A DNA stretch of 64,000 bases. It comes from Peptoclostridium litorale DSM 5388 (GTDB taxonomy: Bacteria; Bacillota; Clostridia; Peptostreptococcales; Peptostreptococcaceae). Every line of letters begins with the position of its first letter. Positions within the stretch are counted from its first letter, which is position 1. Of this stretch, positions 16,562 to 25,420 are shown in pieces. The notes under the pieces are model-generated. The model did no database searches, was not told the origin of the DNA, and saw only the letters and a program-made list of their open reading frames with translations. The position numbers were made by a program, and so were the translations under genes. The stretch spans positions 124,001 through 188,000 of the forward strand of contig NZ_FSRH01000005.1 in assembly GCF_900141635.1 (NCBI RefSeq). Reading direction: 5' to 3'.

Positions 16562-17774
16562 AGTTGTATCTATAGAAGAGGCGCTTTGCATGATGAATGA
16601 AAAGTTTTCGGATATGAGGGTTGAATCGGAAACCTGCCATATAAGGGAATCTCTTGGAAGGATACTTTCGCAGGATATAGTTTCTGCCGAGGACGTTCCT
16701 GGCTTTGACAGGTCCACAGTAGACGGGTATGCCATAAAAAGCGAAGACAGCCACGGGGCGAGCGAATCCATACCTTCGTTTTTAGACATGAAGGGCAGCG
16801 TGAATATGGGAGAAGCGGCAGACGGGGAGGTCAAAAGCGGCGATGCTGTATATGTTCCAACAGGAGGCATGCTTCCGCAGGGAGCCGACTGCGTAATAAT
16901 GATCGAATACGTGGAAAAGCTCGACGAAAAGACCATAGCTGTTCACAGGCCGACGTCGCATCTTGAAAACGTTATGAGAAGGGGAGATGACATAAAGTCC
17001 GCGGAGGTAATACTCAAAAAGGGGACCCGAATGGAACCCGCCCACATAGGAGTGCTTGCAGCTCTTGGAGTGAGCAGTGTGAATGTGCTTAAAAAACTGG
17101 ACTTTTATATAATATCGACAGGGGACGAGGTGATAGACCTCGACGAAGATATGGAGTACGGAAAGGTCAGGGACATAAACGGATACGCCCTTGAGGCCCT
17201 TATAAAAAAAATGGGAGGAGAGGTAAGAGGCAGGTCAATAGTGAAAGATGACTTTGAGCTTTTAAAAGAGGAAGTTTCAAAGGGGATAGACAGCGCCGAC
17301 ATAATACTGATGTCAGGGGGAAGCTCCGTGGGAAGCCGGGATTTCACAAGCGATGTAATCAATTCCTTTGGAGGCGAAGGCGTTTTCGTACACGGAATAT
17401 CCATAAAGCCCGGAAAGCCGACAATTGTAGGAAAGGCAAGCGGTAAAGCCGTGATTGGACTTCCGGGGCACCCGGTGTCGTCCATATTTGTATTCAAATC
17501 AATTGTAGAGGAGTTTGCAAGAAGATTGACGGGCGAGATTCGAAATGAAGAGTTTGTCCAGGCTAAAATGGATGCGAATGTGCACTCGTCTCCTGGCAAG
17601 AGGACTTATCAGATGGTTAAAATAGGCCAATATGAAGGCCGAACCATTGCCGAGCCACAGTTTGGAAAGTCAGGCATGATAAGCCTGCTCTCGAGAGCAG
17701 GGGGATATATAGTAATGGACAAAAACACTGAAGGTGTAGAAAAGGGAGAAACGGTAAGAGTGTACAGGATATAG
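16548..17774 (+). CDS. moeA: Molybdopterin molybdenum/tungsten transferase MoeA
   Basis: MoeA inserts Mo or W into adenylated pterin. The 408-residue chain has the full four-domain fold. It shows PGFDRSTVDGYAI near residue 45, PTGGMLPQGADCV, STGDEV, SGGSSVGSRDF, KPGKPTIVGK and GLPGHPVSS. Start choice is not certain. ATG 16548 matches the family N-terminus (MDFFKVVSIEEAL) but is 13 bases from GGAGG, while GTG 16539 is nearer. Both lie inside tupC. It is one of two MoeA proteins encoded in tandem. Confidence 0.92.
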   Translation: MDFFKVVSIEEALCMMNEKFSDMRVESETCHIRESLGRILSQDIVSAEDVPGFDRSTVDGYAIKSEDSHGASESIPSFLDMKGSVNMGEAADGEVKSGDAVYVPTGGMLPQGADCVIMIEYVEKLDEKTIAVHRPTSHLENVMRRGDDIKSAEVILKKGTRMEPAHIGVLAALGVSSVNVLKKLDFYIISTGDEVIDLDEDMEYGKVRDINGYALEALIKKMGGEVRGRSIVKDDFELLKEEVSKGIDSADIILMSGGSSVGSRDFTSDVINSFGGEGVFVHGISIKPGKPTIVGKASGKAVIGLPGHPVSSIFVFKSIVEEFARRLTGEIRNEEFVQAKMDANVHSSPGKRTYQMVKIGQYEGRTIAEPQFGKSGMISLLSRAGGYIVMDKNTEGVEKGETVRVYRI

Positions 17775-17792
17775 AACTTGGGGGGATGCCTT

Positions 17793-19700
17793 GTGAAGAG
17801 AAACATATATATATCGAATATGGATGATTCAAAAGCAATGCAGATTTACATGGAAAAGCTAATTCCCAATGTGAAAGCGTCAATGCAAGAGATAAGTACG
17901 TATGACGCCCTTGGAATGATAACATGGGAGCCGGTTTATGCAAATGAGTCTTCGCCATGCTATAATGCATCTGCAATGGATGGGATAGCGGTGGTGTCAA
18001 AGAATACAAAAGGTGCTACTGATACGAGCCCTAAGGTTCTCGAGGAAGGCGAGGACTTTGAATACGTAAATACAGGGAATTCCATAAAAGAGCCCTATGA
18101 CAGCGTCATAATGATTGAAGACGTGGTGAATGAGAGTAAGGGAAGTGTGACGATAATAGCTCCTTCGCATCCATGGCAGCATGTGAGGCCTATTGGAGAA
18201 GACATAGTAAAAGGAGAGATGATAGTACCGTCAAGGCACAAAATAAGACCTGTGGACATAGGTGCAATGCTTTCGGGCGCAGTAGGAACTGTAAAGTCGT
18301 ATAAGAGGCCCAGCATAGGAATAATACCCACCGGATCGGAGCTCATAGAGGACTTTTCAAAGCTTGAAGAGGGGAAAATCATAGAGTCGAATTCGAGCAT
18401 ATTCAAGGGCAGGGCAGAGGAACTTGGAGCGGCTGCAAGGAGGTACCCGCCGTGCAGCGACGAATACGAGGCACTCAGACATAAAATCGAGCAGGGTGTA
18501 AGGGAAAACGACATGCTCATAATAAATGCAGGATCATCGGCGGGAACTAAAGACTATACTGCAGCAATAATAGATGAGCTTGGAGAAGTGGTTGTGCACG
18601 GGGTTGCTTTAAAACCCGGAAAACCAACAATACTTGGAATTATAGGAGGAAAACCGGTCATAGGCCTTCCTGGGTATCCGGTATCGGCATTCATAGCGTT
18701 TGAAAGGTTTGTAAGTCCGATTATACACTGGATGACAGGGAGCAATGAGACCGAATATGAATTCATAGACGCCAACGTTTCAAAGAGGATACCATCCTCC
18801 CTAAAGCACAAGGAGATTGTGAGGGTCAACCTTGGATATGTCGGTGAAAGATTCATAGCAACGCCTCTTACAAGAGGCGCAGGCGTTACAATGAGCCTTG
18901 TGAAGGCGGACGGGATGCTTGAAATACCTAGAAACAGCGAAGGGGTTGAAGCAGGAGAAAAGGTAAGCATAAGGCTCTTAAAGCCCATTTGTGAAATCAA
19001 AAACACGCTGGTTTCCATAGGAAGCCACGACGTCATAATGGATGAGATATCGGATATTATGAGCATGTCGTCCGGACACGTGGGCAGTATGGGAGGCATT
19101 ATGGCGATGAAAAGAGGAGAATGCCACATAGCGCCTATACATCTGCTTGACGAGGAAAGCGGAGAGTACAACGTATCATACGTAAAGAGGTTCTTTCCAG
19201 ACGGCGGCAAGGTATTGATAAGAGGGGTCAAAAGACTCCAGGGCTTCATGGTCAAAAAGGGAAACCCAAAGGGGGTCAAAAGCTTTAAGGACCTTTCAAG
19301 GGATGACATAGTGTTTGTAAACAGGCAAAGGGGGGCCGGAACAAGAGTGCTTTTGGATTACAACCTCAATAAGGAAGGGATAAGTGCTGAGGACATATCC
19401 GGCTATACAAGGGAGATGACAACCCATATGGCGGTTGCAATAGCTGTGAAATCAGGCTCTGCAGATGCCGGGATAGGAATATGTTCAGCGGCCCATGCTC
19501 TTGGGCTTGAATTCATACCCATAGGATATGAACACTATGATTTTCTGGCAGAGCAAGAGGCCGTTAATGACAGCAGGGTGCGGGAGTTCATCCGCATACT
19601 CAAGTCGCAGGAATTTGAAGACAGGCTCCAAAGTCTTGGCGGATACAAGATAGAAGACTCGGGATCTATAATAAGGGTTGGTGAGCAGATTGGAGAGTAA
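17793..19700 (+). CDS. MoeA-like protein fused to a periplasmic-binding-like domain
   Basis: The 635 residues are two parts. Residues 1 to about 405 repeat the MoeA fold (YNASAMDGIAV, IPTGSELIEDF, NAGSSAGTKDY, KPGKPTILG, GLPGYPVSA). Residues about 406-635 form a PBP-like domain related to molybdate-binding regions (HLLDEESGEYN, NRQRGAGTRVLLDY, THMAVAIAVKSGSADAG). The GTG start has GGGGGG 7 bases upstream. It lies between moeA and moaA in the same operon. The fused domain may bind the oxyanion or cofactor and present it for insertion. It is similar to the MoeA/PBP fusions of other anaerobes. Confidence 0.9.
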   Translation: MKRNIYISNMDDSKAMQIYMEKLIPNVKASMQEISTYDALGMITWEPVYANESSPCYNASAMDGIAVVSKNTKGATDTSPKVLEEGEDFEYVNTGNSIKEPYDSVIMIEDVVNESKGSVTIIAPSHPWQHVRPIGEDIVKGEMIVPSRHKIRPVDIGAMLSGAVGTVKSYKRPSIGIIPTGSELIEDFSKLEEGKIIESNSSIFKGRAEELGAAARRYPPCSDEYEALRHKIEQGVRENDMLIINAGSSAGTKDYTAAIIDELGEVVVHGVALKPGKPTILGIIGGKPVIGLPGYPVSAFIAFERFVSPIIHWMTGSNETEYEFIDANVSKRIPSSLKHKEIVRVNLGYVGERFIATPLTRGAGVTMSLVKADGMLEIPRNSEGVEAGEKVSIRLLKPICEIKNTLVSIGSHDVIMDEISDIMSMSSGHVGSMGGIMAMKRGECHIAPIHLLDEESGEYNVSYVKRFFPDGGKVLIRGVKRLQGFMVKKGNPKGVKSFKDLSRDDIVFVNRQRGAGTRVLLDYNLNKEGISAEDISGYTREMTTHMAVAIAVKSGSADAGIGICSAAHALGLEFIPIGYEHYDFLAEQEAVNDSRVREFIRILKSQEFEDRLQSLGGYKIEDSGSIIRVGEQIGE

Positions 19701-20664
19701 CAATACCTTAACGGATGGATGCGGCAGGAAGATAAACTACCTCAGAATTTCAGTTACAGACCTTTGCAATTTGAGGTGCAAATACTGTATGCCAAAGGAA
19801 GGAGTATCTAAGCTTTCTCATGAGAAGATTATGAGTATTGAGGAGATGGCCCAGATTTCAAGAATACTTGCAGGAATTGGTATAGACAAGATAAGAATAA
19901 CTGGAGGAGAGCCACTTGTAAAAAAAGGAATTACAAGATTGATAAGCGAGATCGCTCAAAATGCCAATGTAAAGGACATAGCCATGACTACAAATGGCAT
20001 TCTGCTTAGAAAATATGCAAAGAAACTTAGAGAAGCAGGGCTTAAAAGGGTGAATATAAGCCTTGACACTCTGGATGCGCGAAAATACAGTCAGATTACA
20101 AGGGGGGGAGACCTTTTGCAAGTTTTAGACGGCATAGAGCAGGCTAAAAGGGCAGGTTTGTCTCCAATAAAGATAAACACGGTGCTTATAGGCGGATTCA
20201 ATGATGATGAGATAGAGGACTTTGTCCGTATGACAATGGAAGAAGAAATTGACGTAAGGTTTATAGAGCTTATGCCAATAGGACAAGCTGCGGGATGGTC
20301 TTCTAAGAATTTTATATCTAACAGAGCTGTTTTGGAGAAATTCCCGGGTCTGAAAAAATGCAATCCTTCTGACAAGTCTTCGCCGGCAGAGTACTACAGG
20401 CTTGAAGGTGCAAAGGGCAAGGTGGGTCTTATCAATCCGATTTCATGTAAATTCTGCGACGACTGCAACAGAATAAGGCTTACGAGCGACGGGAAATTAA
20501 AGCTCTGCCTACATTCTGACTATGAAATAGACATAATAAATCCATTCAGGCGGGGCGAGGACATAAAGGAAATAGTAGTTAATGAACTTTCTAAAAAACC
20601 AAAATCACACCATCTGGAAGACGGGGACATAATAAAGAGAAATATGGTGCAAATAGGGGGGTAA
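19690..20664 (+). CDS. moaA: GTP 3',8-cyclase MoaA
   Basis: The radical SAM enzyme starts molybdopterin synthesis from GTP together with MoaC. The radical SAM motif CNLRCKYC is near residue 25. The second, C-terminal [4Fe-4S] motif CKFCDDC with a later Cys (KLKLCL) is intact, and the GTP-binding RIRLTSDG is present. The exact start is unclear. TTG 19690 follows GGTGA by 5 bases, while TTG 19678 and GTG 19681 are nearby alternatives. It overlaps the preceding gene and ends 3 bases before moaC. The usual C-terminal GG is present. Confidence 0.93.
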   Translation: MESNNTLTDGCGRKINYLRISVTDLCNLRCKYCMPKEGVSKLSHEKIMSIEEMAQISRILAGIGIDKIRITGGEPLVKKGITRLISEIAQNANVKDIAMTTNGILLRKYAKKLREAGLKRVNISLDTLDARKYSQITRGGDLLQVLDGIEQAKRAGLSPIKINTVLIGGFNDDEIEDFVRMTMEEEIDVRFIELMPIGQAAGWSSKNFISNRAVLEKFPGLKKCNPSDKSSPAEYYRLEGAKGKVGLINPISCKFCDDCNRIRLTSDGKLKLCLHSDYEIDIINPFRRGEDIKEIVVNELSKKPKSHHLEDGDIIKRNMVQIGG

Positions 20665-20667
20665 ATT

Positions 20668-21147
20668 ATGCAATTCACTCATTTCAACAGCAGCGGAAGA
20701 GCAAAAATGGTGGACGTGGGAGAAAAGAAGGATACAAACAGACTTGCCGTTGCAATTGGCAGTGTCCGTATGAAAAGGGAAACGGCCGACATGATAAGAA
20801 GCGGCGGAATGAAAAAGGGCGATGTGATTTCGGTCGCCCAGGTAGGGGGCATAATGGGGGCTAAAAAGACATCGGAGCTAATACCAATGTGCCACAACAT
20901 ATTCATAAGCGGAGTGGATATGGACTTTGAAATACTTGAATATGAAGTAAAGATAAGAGCTACGGCAAGGACCTGCGGAAAGACTGGCATAGAAATGGAG
21001 GCCATGACAGCCGTGTCGATAGCCGCCCTTACGATATACGACATGTGCAAGGCTGTAGACAAAGAGATGGTCATAGGGGAGATAATGCTTGTAAGAAAGA
21101 GCGGGGGCAAATCCGGAGAATTTGTAAGGCGTGGAGAAAACCTGTGA
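20668..21147 (+). CDS. moaC: Cyclic pyranopterin monophosphate synthase MoaC
   Basis: MoaC converts the MoaA product to cyclic pyranopterin monophosphate. The 159 residues are the normal length. They include MVDVGEKKDTNRLAVA, the conserved PMCHNI, RTCGKTGIEMEAMTAVS and the catalytic-region stretch YDMCKAVDKEM. GGGGGG lies 7 bases upstream of the ATG. The stop overlaps the start of the MOSC gene. Confidence 0.95.
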   Translation: MQFTHFNSSGRAKMVDVGEKKDTNRLAVAIGSVRMKRETADMIRSGGMKKGDVISVAQVGGIMGAKKTSELIPMCHNIFISGVDMDFEILEYEVKIRATARTCGKTGIEMEAMTAVSIAALTIYDMCKAVDKEMVIGEIMLVRKSGGKSGEFVRRGENL

Positions 21148-21608
21148 TGGAAAGAGCATTTGTGAAAAAACTTAATTTCTCGGGGAAGAACAAAAAAAAA
21201 TTCAAGGATGTGGAGTCTATAACACTTGATGTGGAAAATGGAGTAGCTGAAGACATCCATGAGGCAGACACAAAGTTCCAGGTTGCCCTATTTCAAGGTG
21301 AGAGTGACGATTTCAGAGGCAGCGCATATGAAAAATACGGGGTACGTGGATTTTGCACTGAAAAATTTGTTGAAAACATAAACACTTGGGGAATCGAGTA
21401 CGAAAAGCTCCAAACAGGGGACCTCATGGAAATCGGAGACGCTTGCATTGAGATAACAAAGCTGGGCAAGAACTGTCATGAAAAATGTCCTTTGCGAAAA
21501 CATGCAATTGCATGTCCCATGGCAACAAAATGCGCATTTGCAAAAGTGGTGAGTGGCGGCGGAGTTAAGAAGGGCTCATCTATAAAAATGTTGAAAAAAC
21601 AAATATGA
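21147..21608 (+). CDS. MOSC-domain protein
   Basis: The 153-residue protein consists of a single MOSC (Mo cofactor sulfurase C-terminal) domain. It shows KYGVRGFCTEKFVENI and then GDLMEIGDACIEITKLGKNCHEKC. The Cys cluster NCHEKC and a further Cys are typical of stand-alone MOSC proteins in anaerobes. These are thought to handle sulfur or bind the cofactor. It starts on the moaC stop (ATGA overlap), with GGAG about 10 bases upstream, and is the last gene of the cofactor operon. The precise role is unknown. Confidence 0.85.
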   Translation: MERAFVKKLNFSGKNKKKFKDVESITLDVENGVAEDIHEADTKFQVALFQGESDDFRGSAYEKYGVRGFCTEKFVENINTWGIEYEKLQTGDLMEIGDACIEITKLGKNCHEKCPLRKHAIACPMATKCAFAKVVSGGGVKKGSSIKMLKKQI

Positions 21609-21778
21609 AATTGAAATATTATATATGAATTTGTGGTATAATTTAACAAAAAAGTCATGGAGTTGATTCAAGCAGACTATATATGAATATACTTTGTGAA
21701 TACTCGATGTTTTTGTCCAGTTAAGGTATAATGAGTATATAAAATAATTGAAATTTAATAGCCGAATTAAAGGCCTTG

Positions 21779-21806
21779 AAGATAGCCGTGCTTGGCTATC
21801 TTTTAG
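21779..21806 (+). terminator. Terminator/attenuator hairpin before murB
   Basis: AAGATAGCC-GTGCTT-GGCTATCTTTT (21779-21804). It lies 70 bases ahead of murB. TATAAT-like -10 boxes at about 21633 (extended TGGTATAAT) and 21727 (AAGGTATAAT) lie upstream. The hairpin may therefore end the moa operon and attenuate murB. Confidence 0.65.
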
Positions 21807-21876
21807 TTTGTATTCAGGCCATGATATGGACTTGGTTTATCCATGTGGATTTTTATGTTTGTTATGGAGGGCATTT

Positions 21877-22791
21877 ATGATTGAAACTTATATTATGAGC
21901 AGTTTAAGGGAAATCGCTGGGATTGAAAATGTGCTTGAAAAAGAGCTTATGAAAATGCATACAAGTTTTAGGGTCGGAGGACCTGCAGATGTACTTGTAA
22001 ATATAAAAGATGAACAGAGCCTTAAAGCTGTTTTGAAGTTTTTAGATAAGCAGGGAATAAAGCCATATTTGATGGGCAATGGTTCGAACCTTCTGGTAAG
22101 GGACAAGGGGATAAGGGGCGTTGTAATAAAGATTTCAAAAGGATTTGAATGCGTTGGAATAAATGGAAACAGAGTTGAAGCAGGAGCGGGAATACTCCTT
22201 TCTAAGCTTTCATCTATGATATTGAATCATTCGCTTTGCGGTTTTGAATTTGCATCGGGAATACCAGGAACTCTCGGTGGGGCAATTGCCATGAATGCAG
22301 GAGCCTATGGCGGAGAGATGAAGGATGTTGTGAAAAAAGTATACGCGCTGGACATGCAGGGGAATGAAATTGAATACCATGAGGATGAAATGGATTTTGG
22401 ATATAGAAAGAGCATAGTCCAGAAAAAGGACCTCATAGTGACAAGAGCCATAATGGAATTTGAAAGCGGAGTGAAAGATGATATAAAGTCCATAATAGAC
22501 GACTATACCAAAATGAGAACGTCAAAGCAGCCCCTAAGCCTTCCTAGTGCTGGAAGCACATTCAAAAGGCCTGACGGGCATTTTGCAGGAAAGCTCATAC
22601 AGGATGCAAATCTCAAGGGATTTTCAATAGGAGGAGCGAGGGTGTCCGAGAAACACTCGGGATTCATAGTCAATGAAGGTGGCGCCAGCGCCAAGGACAT
22701 ACTAAGCCTCATAGGAGAGGTCAAAAGCAGAGTATATGACCAGTTTGGCGTGCTTTTAGAGGAAGAAGTCAGAATAATAGGAGAGGAATAG
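21877..22791 (+). CDS. murB: UDP-N-acetylenolpyruvoylglucosamine reductase
   Basis: The cytoplasmic FAD enzyme makes UDP-MurNAc for peptidoglycan. The 304 residues are of the short type. They include TSFRVGGPADV, the FAD-binding MGNGSNLLV, GIPGTLGGAIAMNAGAYGGE, the catalytic-Ser region PSAGSTFKRP and a C-terminal EEEVRIIGEE. GGAGGG 5 bases upstream fixes ATG 21877, and the frame open to 21748 crosses the hairpin. It begins the resumed backbone operon, and the next gene starts 3 bases after it. Confidence 0.95.
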   Translation: MIETYIMSSLREIAGIENVLEKELMKMHTSFRVGGPADVLVNIKDEQSLKAVLKFLDKQGIKPYLMGNGSNLLVRDKGIRGVVIKISKGFECVGINGNRVEAGAGILLSKLSSMILNHSLCGFEFASGIPGTLGGAIAMNAGAYGGEMKDVVKKVYALDMQGNEIEYHEDEMDFGYRKSIVQKKDLIVTRAIMEFESGVKDDIKSIIDDYTKMRTSKQPLSLPSAGSTFKRPDGHFAGKLIQDANLKGFSIGGARVSEKHSGFIVNEGGASAKDILSLIGEVKSRVYDQFGVLLEEEVRIIGEE

Positions 22792-22794
22792 GCA

Positions 22795-23523
22795 GTGGAA
22801 AGGCTAAATATATTTGCAGACTACCATACCCATACGGTATACAGCCATGGAAAGGGAAGCATAGAGGATAATGTAAAGGCCGCCATAAAAAAAGGGCTTT
22901 CAAAAATAGGGATATCAGACCACGGGTACAAGCACATGGGCTTTGGAGTCAAATACAGGGATTTTGAGAAGATGAGAAGAGAAATTGACATGCTCAATGA
23001 AAGGTATGATGAAATAGAAATACTCCTTGGAGTTGAGGCTAATATACTCGATGATGATGGCAACATAGATGTTGATGAAAAGATAATTTCAACTGTGGAC
23101 TATGTCATGGCGGGATATCATTTTGGCTCTACGCCTACGAAGATACTCAAGGGAAGCCTGAACCACATGTGCAACTATATAAAGCCCCTCCATTCTTTGG
23201 CTATGGAGTATAACACAAGGGCCGTAATAAACGCCATGAAAAAAAACGACATATTCATAATCACTCATCCGGGGGCGAAGGGTCCTATAGATTTTGAAAT
23301 GGTGGCAAAGTCTGCTGAAGAAACAAATACTGCTCTTGAGATAAACTCAAGCCATGGACACCTCACATATGAAGAAATAATGATGGTGAAGGATACCGGT
23401 GTTAAATTTGCAATAGGCTCAGATGCGCACAGTCCCGAAAATGTAGGCGATTTTGATGACGCACTAGCAAGGGTCCAAAAAGCAGGACTGCAGATAGAGC
23501 AAATAATAAATGCAAGGAGATGA
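22795..23523 (+). CDS. PHP-domain phosphoesterase, YcdX-like
   Basis: Metal-dependent hydrolase of 242 residues. Metal-ligand motifs in order are DYHTHTVYSHGKG, SDHGYKHMG, GVEANI, THPGAKG, INSSHGH and GSDAHSPENVGD. GTG start with GGAG upstream, 3 bases after murB. This PHP gene is a standard member of the murB-rapZ-yvcK-whiA cluster in clostridia. The natural substrate is not known. Confidence 0.9.
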   Translation: MERLNIFADYHTHTVYSHGKGSIEDNVKAAIKKGLSKIGISDHGYKHMGFGVKYRDFEKMRREIDMLNERYDEIEILLGVEANILDDDGNIDVDEKIISTVDYVMAGYHFGSTPTKILKGSLNHMCNYIKPLHSLAMEYNTRAVINAMKKNDIFIITHPGAKGPIDFEMVAKSAEETNTALEINSSHGHLTYEEIMMVKDTGVKFAIGSDAHSPENVGDFDDALARVQKAGLQIEQIINARR

Positions 23524-23528
23524 ATGAC

Positions 23529-24386
23529 TTGAAGTTTATAATAATAACAGGACTTTCAGGAGCAGGAAAAAGTGAAGCTATGAATGGTCTTGAAGACAGT
23601 GGGTTTTACTGTGTAGATAATATACCGCCCGCACTTCTTGTGAAATTTGCGCAGCTTTGCATAGACTCAAAAACTGATATGGATAAAATAGTATTTGGAA
23701 TAGACATAAGGGGCAGACAGTTTTTTGACGATTTTTACGAAAGCATAGACCAGCTTAAAACCATGGGATATGACTATGAAATATTATTTTTGGACTGTGG
23801 CGATGAGATTCTGCTTAAAAGGTACAAAATGACAAGGAGAAACCATCCTCTTGCATTTGACACAAACATACTTGAAGGAATAAAAAGGGAAAGAGAAATG
23901 CTAAAGGACCTCAAGGTCAGGTCTAATGTAATAATAGACACAACCAATATGAAGCCAAATGACCTCAGAAGCGAGATAAGGGACATATACTTTGGCGAGG
24001 CTGAAATACCAAACCTTGTAATATCGGTGACATCTTTTGGATTCAAACACGGAATACCTCTTGATGCAGATCTGGTATTTGACGTGAGATTCCTTCCTAA
24101 TCCATACTATATAGAAACTCTAAAGGACAAGACAGGGGATGATATGGCTGTTCAGGATTATGTCATGAACTCTCAGACAAGCGTTGAGTTTGAAAAAAGG
24201 CTCAAGGGATTTTTGGATTTTCTGATTCCAAACTACATGAAGGAGGGCAAAAATCATCTGGTTATAGCAATAGGATGCACAGGAGGAAGGCACAGATCGG
24301 TTACTTTTGCAAACAAAGTATATGATTATCTGAAAGACAAGGGTTACAGAACTATAAAAAAACACAGAGATTCAAAGCTCAAATAG
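23529..24386 (+). CDS. rapZ: RapZ/YvcJ-family nucleotide-binding protein
   Basis: P-loop protein of 285 residues. Walker A GLSGAGKS is at residues 8-15, followed by DNIPPALL, DIRGRQFF and the C-terminal domain signature IGCTGGRHRSV. TTG 23529 is preferred because AAGGAG lies 9 bases upstream and it gives the usual family N-terminus (MKFIIITGLSGAGKS). ATG 23520 touches the ribosome site. In Proteobacteria RapZ is an RNase E adaptor that senses amino-sugar status. In Firmicutes YvcJ binds GTP, with a role in RNA and competence phenotypes. Confidence 0.93.
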   Translation: MKFIIITGLSGAGKSEAMNGLEDSGFYCVDNIPPALLVKFAQLCIDSKTDMDKIVFGIDIRGRQFFDDFYESIDQLKTMGYDYEILFLDCGDEILLKRYKMTRRNHPLAFDTNILEGIKREREMLKDLKVRSNVIIDTTNMKPNDLRSEIRDIYFGEAEIPNLVISVTSFGFKHGIPLDADLVFDVRFLPNPYYIETLKDKTGDDMAVQDYVMNSQTSVEFEKRLKGFLDFLIPNYMKEGKNHLVIAIGCTGGRHRSVTFANKVYDYLKDKGYRTIKKHRDSKLK

Positions 24387-24396
24387 GAGGTGTCGT

Positions 24397-25386
24397 ATGC
24401 AGCTGTTAAAAGATGTAAATGTGCTTGTCATAGGTGGCGGTACGGGACAGTCTATATTCCTCAGAGGCCTTAAAAATTTTTCGGATGACATAACTGCAGT
24501 GGTTGCAGTTACTGATGATGGAGGGGGATCTGGAAAATTAAGACGGGATATGCACATGCTGCCTCCGGGAGATATAAGAAACTGCATAATAGCTCTTGCA
24601 GACATAGAGCCAGAAATGGAAAAAGTCATGCAGTACAGGTTTAAGGAAGGCGATTTGAAGGGGCAGAGCTTTGGAAATCTTTTCATAGCGGCCATGAACG
24701 ACGTATATGGAAGTTTTGAAAAAGCTGTATCCCAAATATCCCAAATACTTGCAGTGAAGGGAAGAGTGCTGCCTGTATCGTGCAGCCATATAGACATATG
24801 TGCAGTCCTTCAAAATGGAGACAGGATATGCGGTGAATCTGCCATACCGGTCGAAAGTATAAAGCGAGGCAGCCCGATAGAAAGAATAGATTTGGAGCCT
24901 CCAGGCGCACCTCCTCTTGAAGAAGTGTTGAAAGCCATAGAGAAAGCGGATATTATAGTTATAGGACCTGGAAGCCTGTACACTAGCATTATACCAAACA
25001 TATTAATACAGGGCGTAAAAGAGGCCATAGAAAGTTCTGATGCACGAAAGGTGTATGTATGCAATATAATGACTCAGCCGGGAGAAACTGACGGGTTTGA
25101 CGTTATAGAACATGTAGCGGCTTTGGAAAAGCATTCGGGAAAACGTATTTTTGATTATGTGATAGTGAATGACGGCCAAATTCCTCAAAATATTTTAAAA
25201 GAGTATGGAAATGACGGTGCGATACAGGTTAAAATAGATATAAAACAGATAGCGGAGCTCAAAAGAAAAGGCATAGGGGTAATACTAGATGATTTTGTTG
25301 AAATTAAAAATGGGTATATAAGGCATGACGCCTATAAACTTGCAGAAAAAATAACAGGACTTGCAGATTATCCAAGGAAAGCTTAA
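24397..25386 (+). CDS. yvcK: YvcK/CofD-like gluconeogenesis factor
   Basis: UDP-sugar-binding regulator of central carbon metabolism and cell-wall synthesis. The 329 residues show the CofD-like fold, with VIGGGTGQSIFLRGL near the N-terminus, AVTDDGGGSGKLR, LPPGDIRNC, GQSFGNLF and GPGSLYTSIIPNIL. GGAGG lies 6 bases before the ATG. It is 10 bases after rapZ, as in most Firmicutes. Confidence 0.93.
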   Translation: MQLLKDVNVLVIGGGTGQSIFLRGLKNFSDDITAVVAVTDDGGGSGKLRRDMHMLPPGDIRNCIIALADIEPEMEKVMQYRFKEGDLKGQSFGNLFIAAMNDVYGSFEKAVSQISQILAVKGRVLPVSCSHIDICAVLQNGDRICGESAIPVESIKRGSPIERIDLEPPGAPPLEEVLKAIEKADIIVIGPGSLYTSIIPNILIQGVKEAIESSDARKVYVCNIMTQPGETDGFDVIEHVAALEKHSGKRIFDYVIVNDGQIPQNILKEYGNDGAIQVKIDIKQIAELKRKGIGVILDDFVEIKNGYIRHDAYKLAEKITGLADYPRKA

Positions 25387-25420
25387 AGTAAAAGGACTAT
25401 TCCAAGGAGTGAAATAAAAC

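Noticed and set aside
21748-21876. A 43-residue N-terminal extension of MurB
   Set aside because: It would run through a terminator-type hairpin and lacks a ribosome site. GGAGGG marks ATG 21877.
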